A stretch of 64,000 nt of DNA from Polaribacter cellanae (GTDB taxonomy: Bacteria; Bacteroidota; Bacteroidia; Flavobacteriales; Flavobacteriaceae). The notes beneath the pieces were generated by a model that did not search any database, was not told the origin of the DNA, and worked only from the letters and a program-made list of their open reading frames with translations. A program made the position numbers and the translations under genes. This document shows positions 53,971 to 62,226 of the stretch, piece after piece. The stretch lies in contig NZ_CP071869.1 in assembly GCF_017569185.1 (NCBI RefSeq), positions 3,524,001-3,588,000 of the forward strand, read 5' to 3'. Each line of letters begins with the position of its first letter. Within the stretch, counting starts at the first letter, position 1.

Positions 53971-55461
53971 CTATTTTACAATTAATTTTTGTGTTTTTAC
54001 TAACAGAATCATGTGATTGATGTCGTCTTTTAAAAGCCTATCGTCTTCTAATTTATCAACTTTTTCTCTAATAATTGCATGATTTTTTTCAATAATCGAA
54101 GAAAAAGTATTGGGTCTTCTAAATTCTAATGCTTGTGCAGCGTACATTAATTCAATCGCTACTATTTTCTCTAAATTTTCTAAAATTTCATTGAATTGTC
54201 TCCCAGAAATACTTCCCATAGAAACATGGTCTTCTTGCCCTAAAGAAGTTGGAATGCTATCTGCAGAAGGAGGGAAGCACAACGATTTATTCTCTGTAAC
54301 TAAAGCTGCAGTGGTGTATTGAGGAATCATAAAACCAGAATTTAAGCCACCACTTTTGGTTAATAATCTTGGCAAACCATATTTGCCTTCTAATAATAAA
54401 TAACAACGTCTGTCTGCAATATTTCCTAATTCGGATGCTGCAATGGAGCAATAATCTAACGCCATTGCCAAAGGCTGTCCATGAAAATTTCCTCCAGAAA
54501 TTGCTTCAGTTTCACTTAAAACAATTGGGTTGTCTGTCACAGAATTCATTTCTATTTCTGCCAATTCTTGTAAATGATAAAAAGCGTTTCTACTCGCCCC
54601 GTGAACTTGCGGAATACAACGCATCGAATAAGGGTCTTGTACACGTTCGCAATTTTCATGAGAAGTAATGTTTTGAGAATTTTCGAACAACATTCTCATT
54701 CTTTCTGCTACTTTTAAACTGCCTTTAAAAGGGCGTATCTTGTGTAACTCTTCTTTAAATGGAGAGGCGCTTCCTTTGTAACCTTCGATACTCATTGCTC
54801 CAGAAACATCGGCTAAATCTAACAAATATTCCATTTTTTTGAGTCCGATTATGGTGTGTGCTAAAATAAATTGCGTTCCATTTATCAAACCTAAACCCTC
54901 TTTTGCATGTAATTCTAAAGGTTTTAAATTGTGGTTTTTTAATACTTCTTTTGCAGGAATAATTTTATTATCAATCCAAAAATCGCCTTCACCAATTAAT
55001 GGTAAAAATAAATGAGAAAGTGGCGCTAAATCACCTGATGCGCCTACAGAACCTTGTTTTGGAACGGTTGGCAATAAGTCGTTTTCAATAAAATAAATAA
55101 TACGTTCAATCAGTTTTAATCGAATACCAGAATACCCTTGGCACAAAGCATGAACTTTGCAAATCATCATTATTTTAGAGATGTTTTTGTCAATATTTTC
55201 ACCAACACCAACTGCGTGTGTAATTAATAAATTGGTTTGAAGTTGGTTTGTTTGCTTAGGAGAAATCTGCACATCACATAAAGGGCCAAAACCAGTGTTT
55301 ATTCCATAAACAGCTTTGTTGTTTTTAGTGATGGTTTCTACCTTTTTTCTACAAGAAATTATTCTTTCTTTTGCTTCATCATTAATAAAACCTTTTAATT
55401 TACCATTAGAAATGGCAATTACTTTATCTGTGGTAAGTGTATCTATTCCGTATTTAAACAT
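53971..55461 (-). CDS. hutH: Histidine ammonia-lyase (HutH)
   Basis: 496 residues. The MIO prosthetic-group triad Ala-Ser-Gly appears in GSVGASGDLAPLSH, and NGTQFILA, QDPYSMRCIPQVHG and GNFHGQPLAMALD match the family. It deaminates L-histidine to urocanate. It is the first gene of hutH-U-I-G on the minus strand and diverges from a LysR regulator. A perfect -7 box lies at 55485-55492. Confidence 0.96.
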   Translation of the reverse strand: MFKYGIDTLTTDKVIAISNGKLKGFINDEAKERIISCRKKVETITKNNKAVYGINTGFGPLCDVQISPKQTNQLQTNLLITHAVGVGENIDKNISKIMMICKVHALCQGYSGIRLKLIERIIYFIENDLLPTVPKQGSVGASGDLAPLSHLFLPLIGEGDFWIDNKIIPAKEVLKNHNLKPLELHAKEGLGLINGTQFILAHTIIGLKKMEYLLDLADVSGAMSIEGYKGSASPFKEELHKIRPFKGSLKVAERMRMLFENSQNITSHENCERVQDPYSMRCIPQVHGASRNAFYHLQELAEIEMNSVTDNPIVLSETEAISGGNFHGQPLAMALDYCSIAASELGNIADRRCYLLLEGKYGLPRLLTKSGGLNSGFMIPQYTTAALVTENKSLCFPPSADSIPTSLGQEDHVSMGSISGRQFNEILENLEKIVAIELMYAAQALEFRRPNTFSSIIEKNHAIIREKVDKLEDDRLLKDDINHMILLVKTQKLIVK

Positions 55462-55484
55462 CGTTATGTATAGTTTGTGTTTTA

Positions 55485-55492
55485 CAAAGTTA
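55485..55492 (-). promoter_or_regulatory. Probable -7 box of the hut operon
   Basis: Minus-strand TAACTTTG, a perfect TAnnTTTG, 23 bp before the hutH ATG, inside the 81-bp divergent region shared with the LysR gene. Confidence 0.5.
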
Positions 55493-55542
55493 TGGTTACT
55501 TTTGATAACTAATAATACTATTTATTAAGTTAATTAATAATT

Positions 55543-56421
55543 ATGAGTTATCAAATAGAATTAAGACACATTAAATATTTTTTAGCAGTTGCAGAAGAAT
55601 TACATTTTAGAAAAGCGGCTGAAAAATTATTTATTTCGCAACCAGGTTTAAGTACACAGATAAAACATTTGGAAGAAGAGTTGGGTGTGATTTTGTTTGA
55701 AAGAAATAATAGAAATGTGAGTTTAACCAATGCAGGATTGTATTTAAAGGAAGAGTTATCATTGCAATTAAAAGAGTTATCCAATACATTTACAAACGCT
55801 AAATTGTTGCATCAAGGGAAAAAAGGCAAATTAAGAATTGGCTATGTTGGTTCTGCCATGCAAGACGTAATTCCTAATTTATTATTGATTTTCGAGAAAA
55901 ATCATCCTGATATTTTATTCGATTTAAAGGAATTAGACAATCAAAAACAAATTGATGATTTACTATCTTTTTCTATTGATGTTGGTTTTGTTCGTTTAGA
56001 AAGAGTGCCAAGGACTTTAGAGATAAAAACCATCTTAAAAGAATTTTTCTGTTTGGTGTTGCCTGAAAATCATGCTATAAATAAAGAAAATTTTAAAAGT
56101 TTAGCACAATTTAAAGACGAGCAATTTATTCTTTTCGATTCTAAATACAGTACATCTTATTACGAAAAAGTAATGCAAATTTTTGATGATTATGGTTTTA
56201 CCCCCATTGTTTCTCACAATACAATTCATTCGGATTCTATCTATAAATTGGTGGAAAATAATTTTGGAATTTCAATTGTACCCAAATCTTTAGCACAGAA
56301 AAGAGGTTATAAAATAAAGTTTATTGAGTTAGATATGATTTCTCAGAAAACAACGCTTTCCGTAATTTGGAATAAAAAAAATGGAAATTTAATATTGAAT
56401 GACTTTTTAAAGTTGATTTAG
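55543..56421 (+). CDS. LysR-family regulator, likely of the hut operon
   Basis: 292 residues. An N-terminal winged helix-turn-helix (LRHIKYFLAVAEELHFRKAAEKLFISQPGLSTQIKHLEEELG) is followed by a LysR substrate-binding domain (about 90-290). It is 81 bp from hutH in divergent orientation, the classic arrangement of a LysR activator and its target. The likely ligand is a histidine-pathway metabolite such as urocanate; this is inference. A 9-bp inverted repeat spans its start region. Confidence 0.88.
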   Translation: MSYQIELRHIKYFLAVAEELHFRKAAEKLFISQPGLSTQIKHLEEELGVILFERNNRNVSLTNAGLYLKEELSLQLKELSNTFTNAKLLHQGKKGKLRIGYVGSAMQDVIPNLLLIFEKNHPDILFDLKELDNQKQIDDLLSFSIDVGFVRLERVPRTLEIKTILKEFFCLVLPENHAINKENFKSLAQFKDEQFILFDSKYSTSYYEKVMQIFDDYGFTPIVSHNTIHSDSIYKLVENNFGISIVPKSLAQKRGYKIKFIELDMISQKTTLSVIWNKKNGNLILNDFLKLI

Positions 56422-56483
56422 AATGAAGGTATAAGGCAGTTGAAATTTTAATTTTTTGGCAACGATTGGGTAACTAAAAACAG

Positions 56484-56517
56484 AAAACCCTATAAACATT
56501 AAGTTTACAGGGTTTTT
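56484..56517. terminator. Bidirectional hairpin terminator
   Basis: AAAACCCTATAAAC and GTTTACAGGGTTTT form a stem with one mismatch and a T run, between the LysR gene and tRNA-Phe (convergent). Confidence 0.7.
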
Positions 56518-56520
56518 AAG

Positions 56521-56593
56521 TGGTACCTCCAGGAATCGAACCAGGGACACAAGGATTTTCAGTCCTTTGCTCTACCAACTGAGCTAAGGTACC
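56521..56593 (-). tRNA. tRNA-Phe (anticodon GAA)
   Basis: 73 nt on the minus strand. The 5' GGTACCT pairs with 3' AGGTACC, D-arm AGCTCAGTTGGTAGAGC, anticodon stem-loop ending CTGAAAATCC with anticodon GAA (+ strand TTC at 56558-56560), T-arm with GGTTCGATTCC. CCA is not encoded. Confidence 0.95.
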
Positions 56594-56664
56594 ATTGCCT
56601 TAGCGGATGCAAATATAAAATGTTTTTTTACATCTACTAAAGAAAATTTAAAAAATTTCTGTTG

Positions 56665-56672
56665 TACTTTTG
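56665..56672 (+). promoter_or_regulatory. Probable -7 box of coaX
   Basis: TACTTTTG, a perfect TAnnTTTG, 21 bp before the coaX ATG. Confidence 0.45.
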
Positions 56673-56693
56673 ATTTTTATCTAAAACATCCAA

Positions 56694-57422
56694 ATGAACC
56701 TAACAATAGATGTCGGAAATACAAGAGTTAAAACAGCTGTTTTTAAGCGAAATAACCTCGTGGAAACAATGTTTTTTGACAAAAAAAAAATAATTTCAGA
56801 AATTCAAAAAATTTTAAAAAAACATTCAATTTCTAATGGAATTATCTCAAATGTTGCGACAATTTCAGAAAAAAAGATGAAAAAATTACAAGAAATCGTC
56901 AATTTACAAGTCGTTTCCTCTAAAATGAAACTTCCTTTTATCAATTTATATAAAACTCCACTTACTTTAGGAGTAGATAGAATTGCTTTAGTTTCTGGAG
57001 CTGTAAAACAATTTCCAAATAAAAACGTTTTAATTATCGATGCAGGAACGTGTATTACTTTCGATTTTGTAAATGAGAAATCGGAATATTTAGGAGGCGC
57101 AATTTCTCCAGGAATTCATTTAAGATATAAAGCTTTGCATACTTTTACAGCCAATTTGCCTTTAATAGATGTTGTTGAATTAAAAGAATTTGTTGGAAAA
57201 GACACGAAAGAAAGTATAATTTCTGGAGTTTTACACGGAGTTGTAAAAGAGATAGATGGTATTATTGCAGATTATAATAATAAATATGTGGATTTAACAA
57301 TACTTTTAACAGGAGGAGACATAAAATTCTTGTCAAAACAATTAAAAAGTAGCATATTTGCCACTCAAAATTTGCTCCATAAAGGATTAAATGAAATATT
57401 GATATTTAACGGATACAAATGA
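56694..57422 (+). CDS. coaX: Type III pantothenate kinase (CoaX)
   Basis: 242 residues, ASKHA-fold kinase. Motifs: TIDVGNTRVKTAVF at the N-terminus (phosphate loop), TLGVDRIALVSGA, IDAGTCITFDFV and LGGAISPGIHLR, all in the standard order. It phosphorylates pantothenate, the first step of CoA synthesis; type III does not use the usual CoaA feedback. The stop overlaps the next ATG by 4 bp (ATGA), so translation of the following outer-membrane protein is coupled. Confidence 0.95.
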   Translation: MNLTIDVGNTRVKTAVFKRNNLVETMFFDKKKIISEIQKILKKHSISNGIISNVATISEKKMKKLQEIVNLQVVSSKMKLPFINLYKTPLTLGVDRIALVSGAVKQFPNKNVLIIDAGTCITFDFVNEKSEYLGGAISPGIHLRYKALHTFTANLPLIDVVELKEFVGKDTKESIISGVLHGVVKEIDGIIADYNNKYVDLTILLTGGDIKFLSKQLKSSIFATQNLLHKGLNEILIFNGYK

Positions 57423-58705
57423 TTAGAAAGATTTTAGTAGTATTTTTACTCATAACTTCTACAACTTTATTGGCACAAAAAACAAATTCATCACCATATT
57501 CTTTCTTTGGAATAGGAGACGAGTTTAGTCCAAGAACTGTAGAACAAAGTAGTATGGGAGGTATAGGAGTAGCTTATAACCACTACAAATATTTAAATTT
57601 TACAAATCCTGCAGCAAATGCATATTTAAGATATACAACATATGCTTTTGGTGTTTTAAATAACGATTTAACAATAAAAAGTGATGGAGAAAAGCAAAAA
57701 TCTACGACCACAAGTTTAAGATATATCGCTCTAGGATTTCCTATTGGCAGCAAGGCTGGTTTCTCTTTAGGATTACAACCAGTTTCTTCTGTTGGATATT
57801 CTTTAAAAAATAATTCTTTTGATGTAAATGGAGATTTAAAAGCAATTACACTTTACGAAGGAGATGGTGGTATCAATAGAATTTACGGAAGCTTTGGAAT
57901 GAAAATTTTTAAAGATTTTTCTATTGGAATCGAATTAGATTATAGTTTTGGAAGTATAGAAAACAACATAACAAATCAAATTGCTAATGTAAGTTTGGCT
58001 ACTAAGTATAAAGAAGACAATATTGTAAGAGGAGGTTCTGTTACATTTGGTTCTCAATATCAAAAAATACTTAAAAAGAATTTATATTGGAATGCTGGTG
58101 CCACTTTTAAATTAGGAAACGACTTAAGAGTTACAGGAAACGAATATTTATATTCTCTTACAATTGGTGCTAATGGAGGAGATGTTCCAAGAAAAACCTT
58201 ATCAAGTAAAGCTGTAAGAGGAAAATATAGAATGCCTTTAAAAAGTATTTTAGGAATAGGTTTTGGTGGGTTTGACAAATGGTATGTTGGTTTAGAGTAC
58301 GAGAACCAAGATGCAATACAGGTTTTAGGATCTCTATCCAACACAAATACAGCTTATAGATATAAAGACTCTAATAGATTTTCTTTAGGAGGTTACTATT
58401 TACCTAGAATTAACTCAATATCAAGTTACTGGGATAGAGTTACTTATAGAGCAGGGATTAGGTTTGGAAAAACTGGGTTATCTGTAGATGGTTCTGGAAC
58501 AGGTTCGAATTTTACCACAATTAACGACTTTGGCATATCTTTTGGTTTAGGTTTACCAATGAAACAACTTTCTAATGTTAATTTAGGATTTGAATTTGGC
58601 AAAAGAGGTACTACAGCTAACAAATTAATTCAAGAGAATTATTTTAACCTTAGATTAAGTTTGTCGTTATCGGAAAGTTGGTTTATAAAGAGAAAAATTG
58701 ATTAA
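57419..58705 (+). CDS. Outer-membrane protein, barrel type
   Basis: 428 residues with a Sec signal (MIRKILVVFLLITSTTLLAQ). The mature part has many short amphipathic strands and Gly-rich turns: SSMGGIGVAYNHYKYLNFTNPA at the start, SLGLQPVSSVGYSL in the middle. This resembles FadL/Porin_OMPP1-type barrels; the exact family is unsettled. It is coupled to coaX by an ATGA overlap and followed by the TPR gene. In other Flavobacteriaceae this protein precedes the LptC gene, so an envelope-assembly role is plausible. Confidence 0.75.
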   Translation: MIRKILVVFLLITSTTLLAQKTNSSPYSFFGIGDEFSPRTVEQSSMGGIGVAYNHYKYLNFTNPAANAYLRYTTYAFGVLNNDLTIKSDGEKQKSTTTSLRYIALGFPIGSKAGFSLGLQPVSSVGYSLKNNSFDVNGDLKAITLYEGDGGINRIYGSFGMKIFKDFSIGIELDYSFGSIENNITNQIANVSLATKYKEDNIVRGGSVTFGSQYQKILKKNLYWNAGATFKLGNDLRVTGNEYLYSLTIGANGGDVPRKTLSSKAVRGKYRMPLKSILGIGFGGFDKWYVGLEYENQDAIQVLGSLSNTNTAYRYKDSNRFSLGGYYLPRINSISSYWDRVTYRAGIRFGKTGLSVDGSGTGSNFTTINDFGISFGLGLPMKQLSNVNLGFEFGKRGTTANKLIQENYFNLRLSLSLSESWFIKRKID

Positions 58706-58721
58706 TTATAAAACTATTAAA

Positions 58722-60041
58722 ATGAAGAAAATTACGTTTTTATTAGCAGCGATGTTGTTCTTAAACATGGTAAAAACAAATGCACAGGATGCAAAAATGG
58801 AATGTACAAAAAAATACAATTTATTTTTAGGTGATTTTAAATCTAAGAAATATGATGAAGCATATGTAAATTGGATAAAATTAATGGACGAATGTAAAGA
58901 CTTGTCTGTAAATATTTACAAGTATGGATCTACTCTAGCAGAAGATATTAGAAAAGACCCAGCATTAGCAAAAAGAGTTTACGAACAGCGTTTACAATAT
59001 TTTCCTAACGATAACCCTGCAAAAGTACATAGTGATTATGCTACGTATTTAGCAGATAATAAATTAGCTTCAGAGGCAGAGGTTTTTGCAATTCTTGAAA
59101 AGGGATACAATATCAACCCATCAAAAATGGGAGTTAAAAACTTATATTTATATTTCCAAGGGGTAACAGATAGAAACAAAGATACAAACCCACAAAAAGT
59201 TTTTGATACCTATGATGATGTAATGGAAAGTATTAGTAAGAAATTAGATATATATGCAGCTAAATTGAAGAAATTGTCTGTAGATACAATTGCAAATAAA
59301 AAATTAATTCATGCTTATTCTAGAAATTCAAGAGCTTTAGGTCAAGTAGAAGGTGGTTTAGATCATATTATTTCAGAAATAGCTACTTGCGAGCGTTTAG
59401 TACCTTTATATGAAAGAGAATTTGAAGCAAATAAATCGAATGCAGTTTGGTTAAAGAGAGCTGTTTCTAGAATGTTTAATAAAGGTTGTCAAAAAGACCC
59501 ATTGTATCAAAAATTAGTAAGAGCGTATGCAGAAGCTTCTCCATCTCCAGAGGCTTATGCTTTCTTGGCAAATGTGTTGGAAGATAATGGAGATTCTTCT
59601 GGAGCGAATGAAATGAGAGAGAAATCATTTAATTTAGAAACAGATCCTTTAAAGAAAGCAAAGTATAAATTAAAGTTTGCACATGCAGCAAAAGATAGAG
59701 GTCAGTTTAGCAAAGCAAGAAGCTTAGCTAGAGAAGCATTAAATTTCAATCCAAATTTTGGTAGAGCTTATTTATTTATCGCAAGTTTATACGCTTCTAG
59801 TGTTAACAATTGTGGTGGTAACGAATTCGAAAAAAGAATGGTATATGTTGCTGCTTTAAATAAAGCAAGAAGAGCAGCAGCTGTAGATCCTAGTATTTCT
59901 TCTACTGCTGGGAAATATATTAGAAATTATACAGCGAACTCACCAAATCAATCTGTAATTTTTACAGCTGGTGCAACTCCAGGAGGTAAATTTAAAATAA
60001 AATGTTGGATTGGAGAAACAGTTACAATTCCAAAAAAATAG
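58722..60041 (+). CDS. Exported TPR protein
   Basis: 439 residues from the ATG at 58722 (MKKITFLLAAMLF), giving a Sec signal; an earlier alternative is unlikely because it overlaps the previous gene. Tetratricopeptide-like helices are repeated (for example KSKKYDEAYVNWIKLMDEC, RGQFSKARSLAREALNFNPNFGRAYLFIASLY). It probably scaffolds a periplasmic complex; the partner is unknown. The stop is 4 bp from the GTG start of lptC, so the pair is coupled. Confidence 0.82.
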   Translation: MKKITFLLAAMLFLNMVKTNAQDAKMECTKKYNLFLGDFKSKKYDEAYVNWIKLMDECKDLSVNIYKYGSTLAEDIRKDPALAKRVYEQRLQYFPNDNPAKVHSDYATYLADNKLASEAEVFAILEKGYNINPSKMGVKNLYLYFQGVTDRNKDTNPQKVFDTYDDVMESISKKLDIYAAKLKKLSVDTIANKKLIHAYSRNSRALGQVEGGLDHIISEIATCERLVPLYEREFEANKSNAVWLKRAVSRMFNKGCQKDPLYQKLVRAYAEASPSPEAYAFLANVLEDNGDSSGANEMREKSFNLETDPLKKAKYKLKFAHAAKDRGQFSKARSLAREALNFNPNFGRAYLFIASLYASSVNNCGGNEFEKRMVYVAALNKARRAAAVDPSISSTAGKYIRNYTANSPNQSVIFTAGATPGGKFKIKCWIGETVTIPKK

Positions 60042-60045
60042 TTTT

Positions 60046-60612
60046 GTGAGAAACTACCTACAAATAGCATTAAAAAGCATTACTGTATACGTTTTTACAG
60101 TAATGCTTTTTTCTTGTTCTAACTCTACAGAAGAAGTTCGTAACTTTTTAGAGGAAAAAAATCTTCCAATTGGTAAAGCAAAAGATGCATACCATGTTTA
60201 TAAAGATTCTGGACGAATTACCTCGAAATTAATTACACCTTTGTTGTTAGATTATAGCAATCGAAAAGAACATCCTTACAACGAGTTTCCAAAAGGATTA
60301 AAAATTATTAACTTTGAAAACAAAGGAAAAGATTCTGTAACAGTTATTGGCGATTATGCTTTAACATATTCGAAAACCGAAATTTCGGAAATAAAAGGAA
60401 ATGTTGTTGTAATAAATCATACAGATAAATCGAGATTAGAAACAGACCAGCTTTTTTGGGATCAAAAAACAAAGTATTTCGTTTCTGAAGCCCCTTTTAC
60501 AATGTATCAAAATAAAGATACAATTGTTGGAATTGGGTTCGAGTGTAAAGAAGATTTAACCAAACATTTAGCCAAAAAAACAACAGGAAGATTAGAAACT
60601 AAAGAAGAATAA
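60046..60612 (+). CDS. lptC: LPS export system component LptC
   Basis: 188 residues with start GTG at 60046, giving MRNYLQIALKSITVY and a lipobox LFSC. An earlier TTG at 60010 would overlap the TPR gene and is rejected. The mature region has the LptC/OstA-like jelly-roll pattern (GRITSKLITPLLLDYS, INFENKGKDSVTVIGDYALTYSKTEISEIKGNVVVIN). It bridges LptB2FG and LptA in LPS transport. Being a lipoprotein is usual for Bacteroidota LptC. The downstream 68-residue gene starts 4 bp later. Confidence 0.88.
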   Translation: MRNYLQIALKSITVYVFTVMLFSCSNSTEEVRNFLEEKNLPIGKAKDAYHVYKDSGRITSKLITPLLLDYSNRKEHPYNEFPKGLKIINFENKGKDSVTVIGDYALTYSKTEISEIKGNVVVINHTDKSRLETDQLFWDQKTKYFVSEAPFTMYQNKDTIVGIGFECKEDLTKHLAKKTTGRLETKEE

Positions 60613-60616
60613 AATT

Positions 60617-60823
60617 ATGAACAGACTTTGGAAATTTTTTCAGTATGGCTATTTAATGGTGGCTTTTATTTGTTTAGTAGAAACATATGTGCAATGGAAT
60701 CTAAACAGAAATAGATCTTATTTATTTTTAGGCTTTGCTATTTTTATTATTTTAGTATTTTTCTTTAAAAGACACTTTAGAAAAAAAGTAGAAAAAAGAA
60801 ACAACCAAAACAAACAACAATAG
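60617..60823 (+). CDS. Small membrane protein, hypothetical
   Basis: 68 residues, two hydrophobic helices (about 10-26 and 33-50), a basic C-terminus (KRHFRKKVEKRNNQNKQQ). No family recognised. It is embedded between lptC and the CorC-like gene with gaps of 4 and 14 bp, so it is part of the same operon and likely acts with the envelope genes. Confidence 0.7.
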   Translation: MNRLWKFFQYGYLMVAFICLVETYVQWNLNRNRSYLFLGFAIFIILVFFFKRHFRKKVEKRNNQNKQQ

Positions 60824-60837
60824 TTTAAAATTTCTGA

Positions 60838-62103
60838 ATGGAAATTGAGCTGATTATTATTTTTTTATCCATAATTCTTTCCGCATTTTTTTCGGGAATG
60901 GAAATTGCGTTTGTCTCGGCTAACAAACTTCACATAGAATTAGAAAAGAAAAGAGAGGGGTTTATTCCTAAAATCTTAAATAGAATTACCCAAAAATCTT
61001 CAAAATTTATTACCACAATGTTAGTAGGTAATAATATTTCTTTGGTGGTTTATAGTTATTATATGGGAGCTTTTCTGGTAAGAATTCTTCCTATAGAAGG
61101 TTATAACGACTTTACAATTCTGTTAATACAAACCATAATCTCTACCATTGTAATTTTAATTACGGCAGAGTTTTTACCAAAAGCTATTTTTAGAATTTAT
61201 GCAAACGAAGTCTTAAAGATTTTTGCAGTTCCTGCCTATATATTCTATATATTATTTCATTATTTTTCAGAATTTATCACCATAATTTCCGATTTTATTC
61301 TACGTATTTTCTTCAAAACAAATGCAGATGAGCAACAAACGGAATTTAGTAAAGAAGAATTAGGAAACTACATAACAGAGCAGTTAGAAACTGGAAATGA
61401 AGACGAAGAAATGGATTCCGAAATTCAAATTTTCCAGAATGCATTAGAGTTCCATAATGTAAAAGCAAGAGAGGTTATGGTGCCAAGAACCGAGATTATT
61501 GCAGTAGAAATTCACGAAAAAGTATCGAATTTAAAAAGGTTATTTATAGAAACTGGTTTGTCTAAAATAGTAGTTTATAAAACTTCTATGGACGATGTTA
61601 TTGGGTATGTAAACGCATTCGAGCTTTTTAAAAGACCAAAAACCATAAAATCGATCTTGCTTCCTGTTGAATTTGCACCAGAATCTATGATGATTAATAA
61701 CGTTTTAAACAATTTAATGAAAAAACGCAAAAGCGTTGCAATTGTAGTAGACGAATATGGAGGAACTTCAGGTATGATAACTGTAGAAGATATCGTAGAA
61801 GAACTTTTTGGAGAAATTGAAGACGAGCACGACTCTCAAGAGTTTTTAGAAGAAAAAGTAAATGAAAGCACATTTAATTTTTCGGCACGATTAGAAGTAG
61901 ATTATTTAAATGAAGAATATGGTTTAAACATTCCAAAGTCCGAAGCTTACGAAACCTTAGGAGGTTTTATAATTAACCATACAGAAAATATTCCACAAGA
62001 AAACGAAGTGGTTGATATTGAGGGCTTTGATATTAGAATCTTAAAAACAAGCAGTGCTAAAATCGACGAGGTTTCTCTTAAAATTCAATTAGAAGACGAT
62101 TAA
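60838..62103 (+). CDS. HlyC/CorC-family transporter (CNNM/DUF21 with CBS)
   Basis: 421 residues. The N-terminal DUF21/CNNM membrane domain (about 1-180) holds four hydrophobic segments and the family phrase SAFFSGMEIAFVSANK. Two CBS domains follow (about 205-330) with REVMVPRTEI and DEYGGTSGMITVEDIVEELFGEI, then a CorC_HlyC C-terminal domain (about 340-418). Members move Mg2+ or Co2+ or regulate such transport in the inner membrane. The hemolysin name in databases is historical. It is in the coaX-lptC-ppiD block. Confidence 0.92.
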   Translation: MEIELIIIFLSIILSAFFSGMEIAFVSANKLHIELEKKREGFIPKILNRITQKSSKFITTMLVGNNISLVVYSYYMGAFLVRILPIEGYNDFTILLIQTIISTIVILITAEFLPKAIFRIYANEVLKIFAVPAYIFYILFHYFSEFITIISDFILRIFFKTNADEQQTEFSKEELGNYITEQLETGNEDEEMDSEIQIFQNALEFHNVKAREVMVPRTEIIAVEIHEKVSNLKRLFIETGLSKIVVYKTSMDDVIGYVNAFELFKRPKTIKSILLPVEFAPESMMINNVLNNLMKKRKSVAIVVDEYGGTSGMITVEDIVEELFGEIEDEHDSQEFLEEKVNESTFNFSARLEVDYLNEEYGLNIPKSEAYETLGGFIINHTENIPQENEVVDIEGFDIRILKTSSAKIDEVSLKIQLEDD

Positions 62104-62169
62104 AAAAAACTTTCGCAAATCTTTCCTTTAAATTGCTATCTACCTTACCATTAATATGTTTAAAATGGG

Positions 62170-62200
62170 TTGCAATATTAAAACCCAAATCGTATATTCG
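62170..62200 (+). promoter_or_regulatory. Possible promoter of the PpiD-like gene
   Basis: TTG (62170-62172), 20 bp spacer, then TATATTCG (62193-62200), one mismatch from TAnnTTTG, 26 bp before the ATG. Confidence 0.35.
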
Positions 62201-62226
62201 CCAACTGAAAATAAATTAAATTAAGT

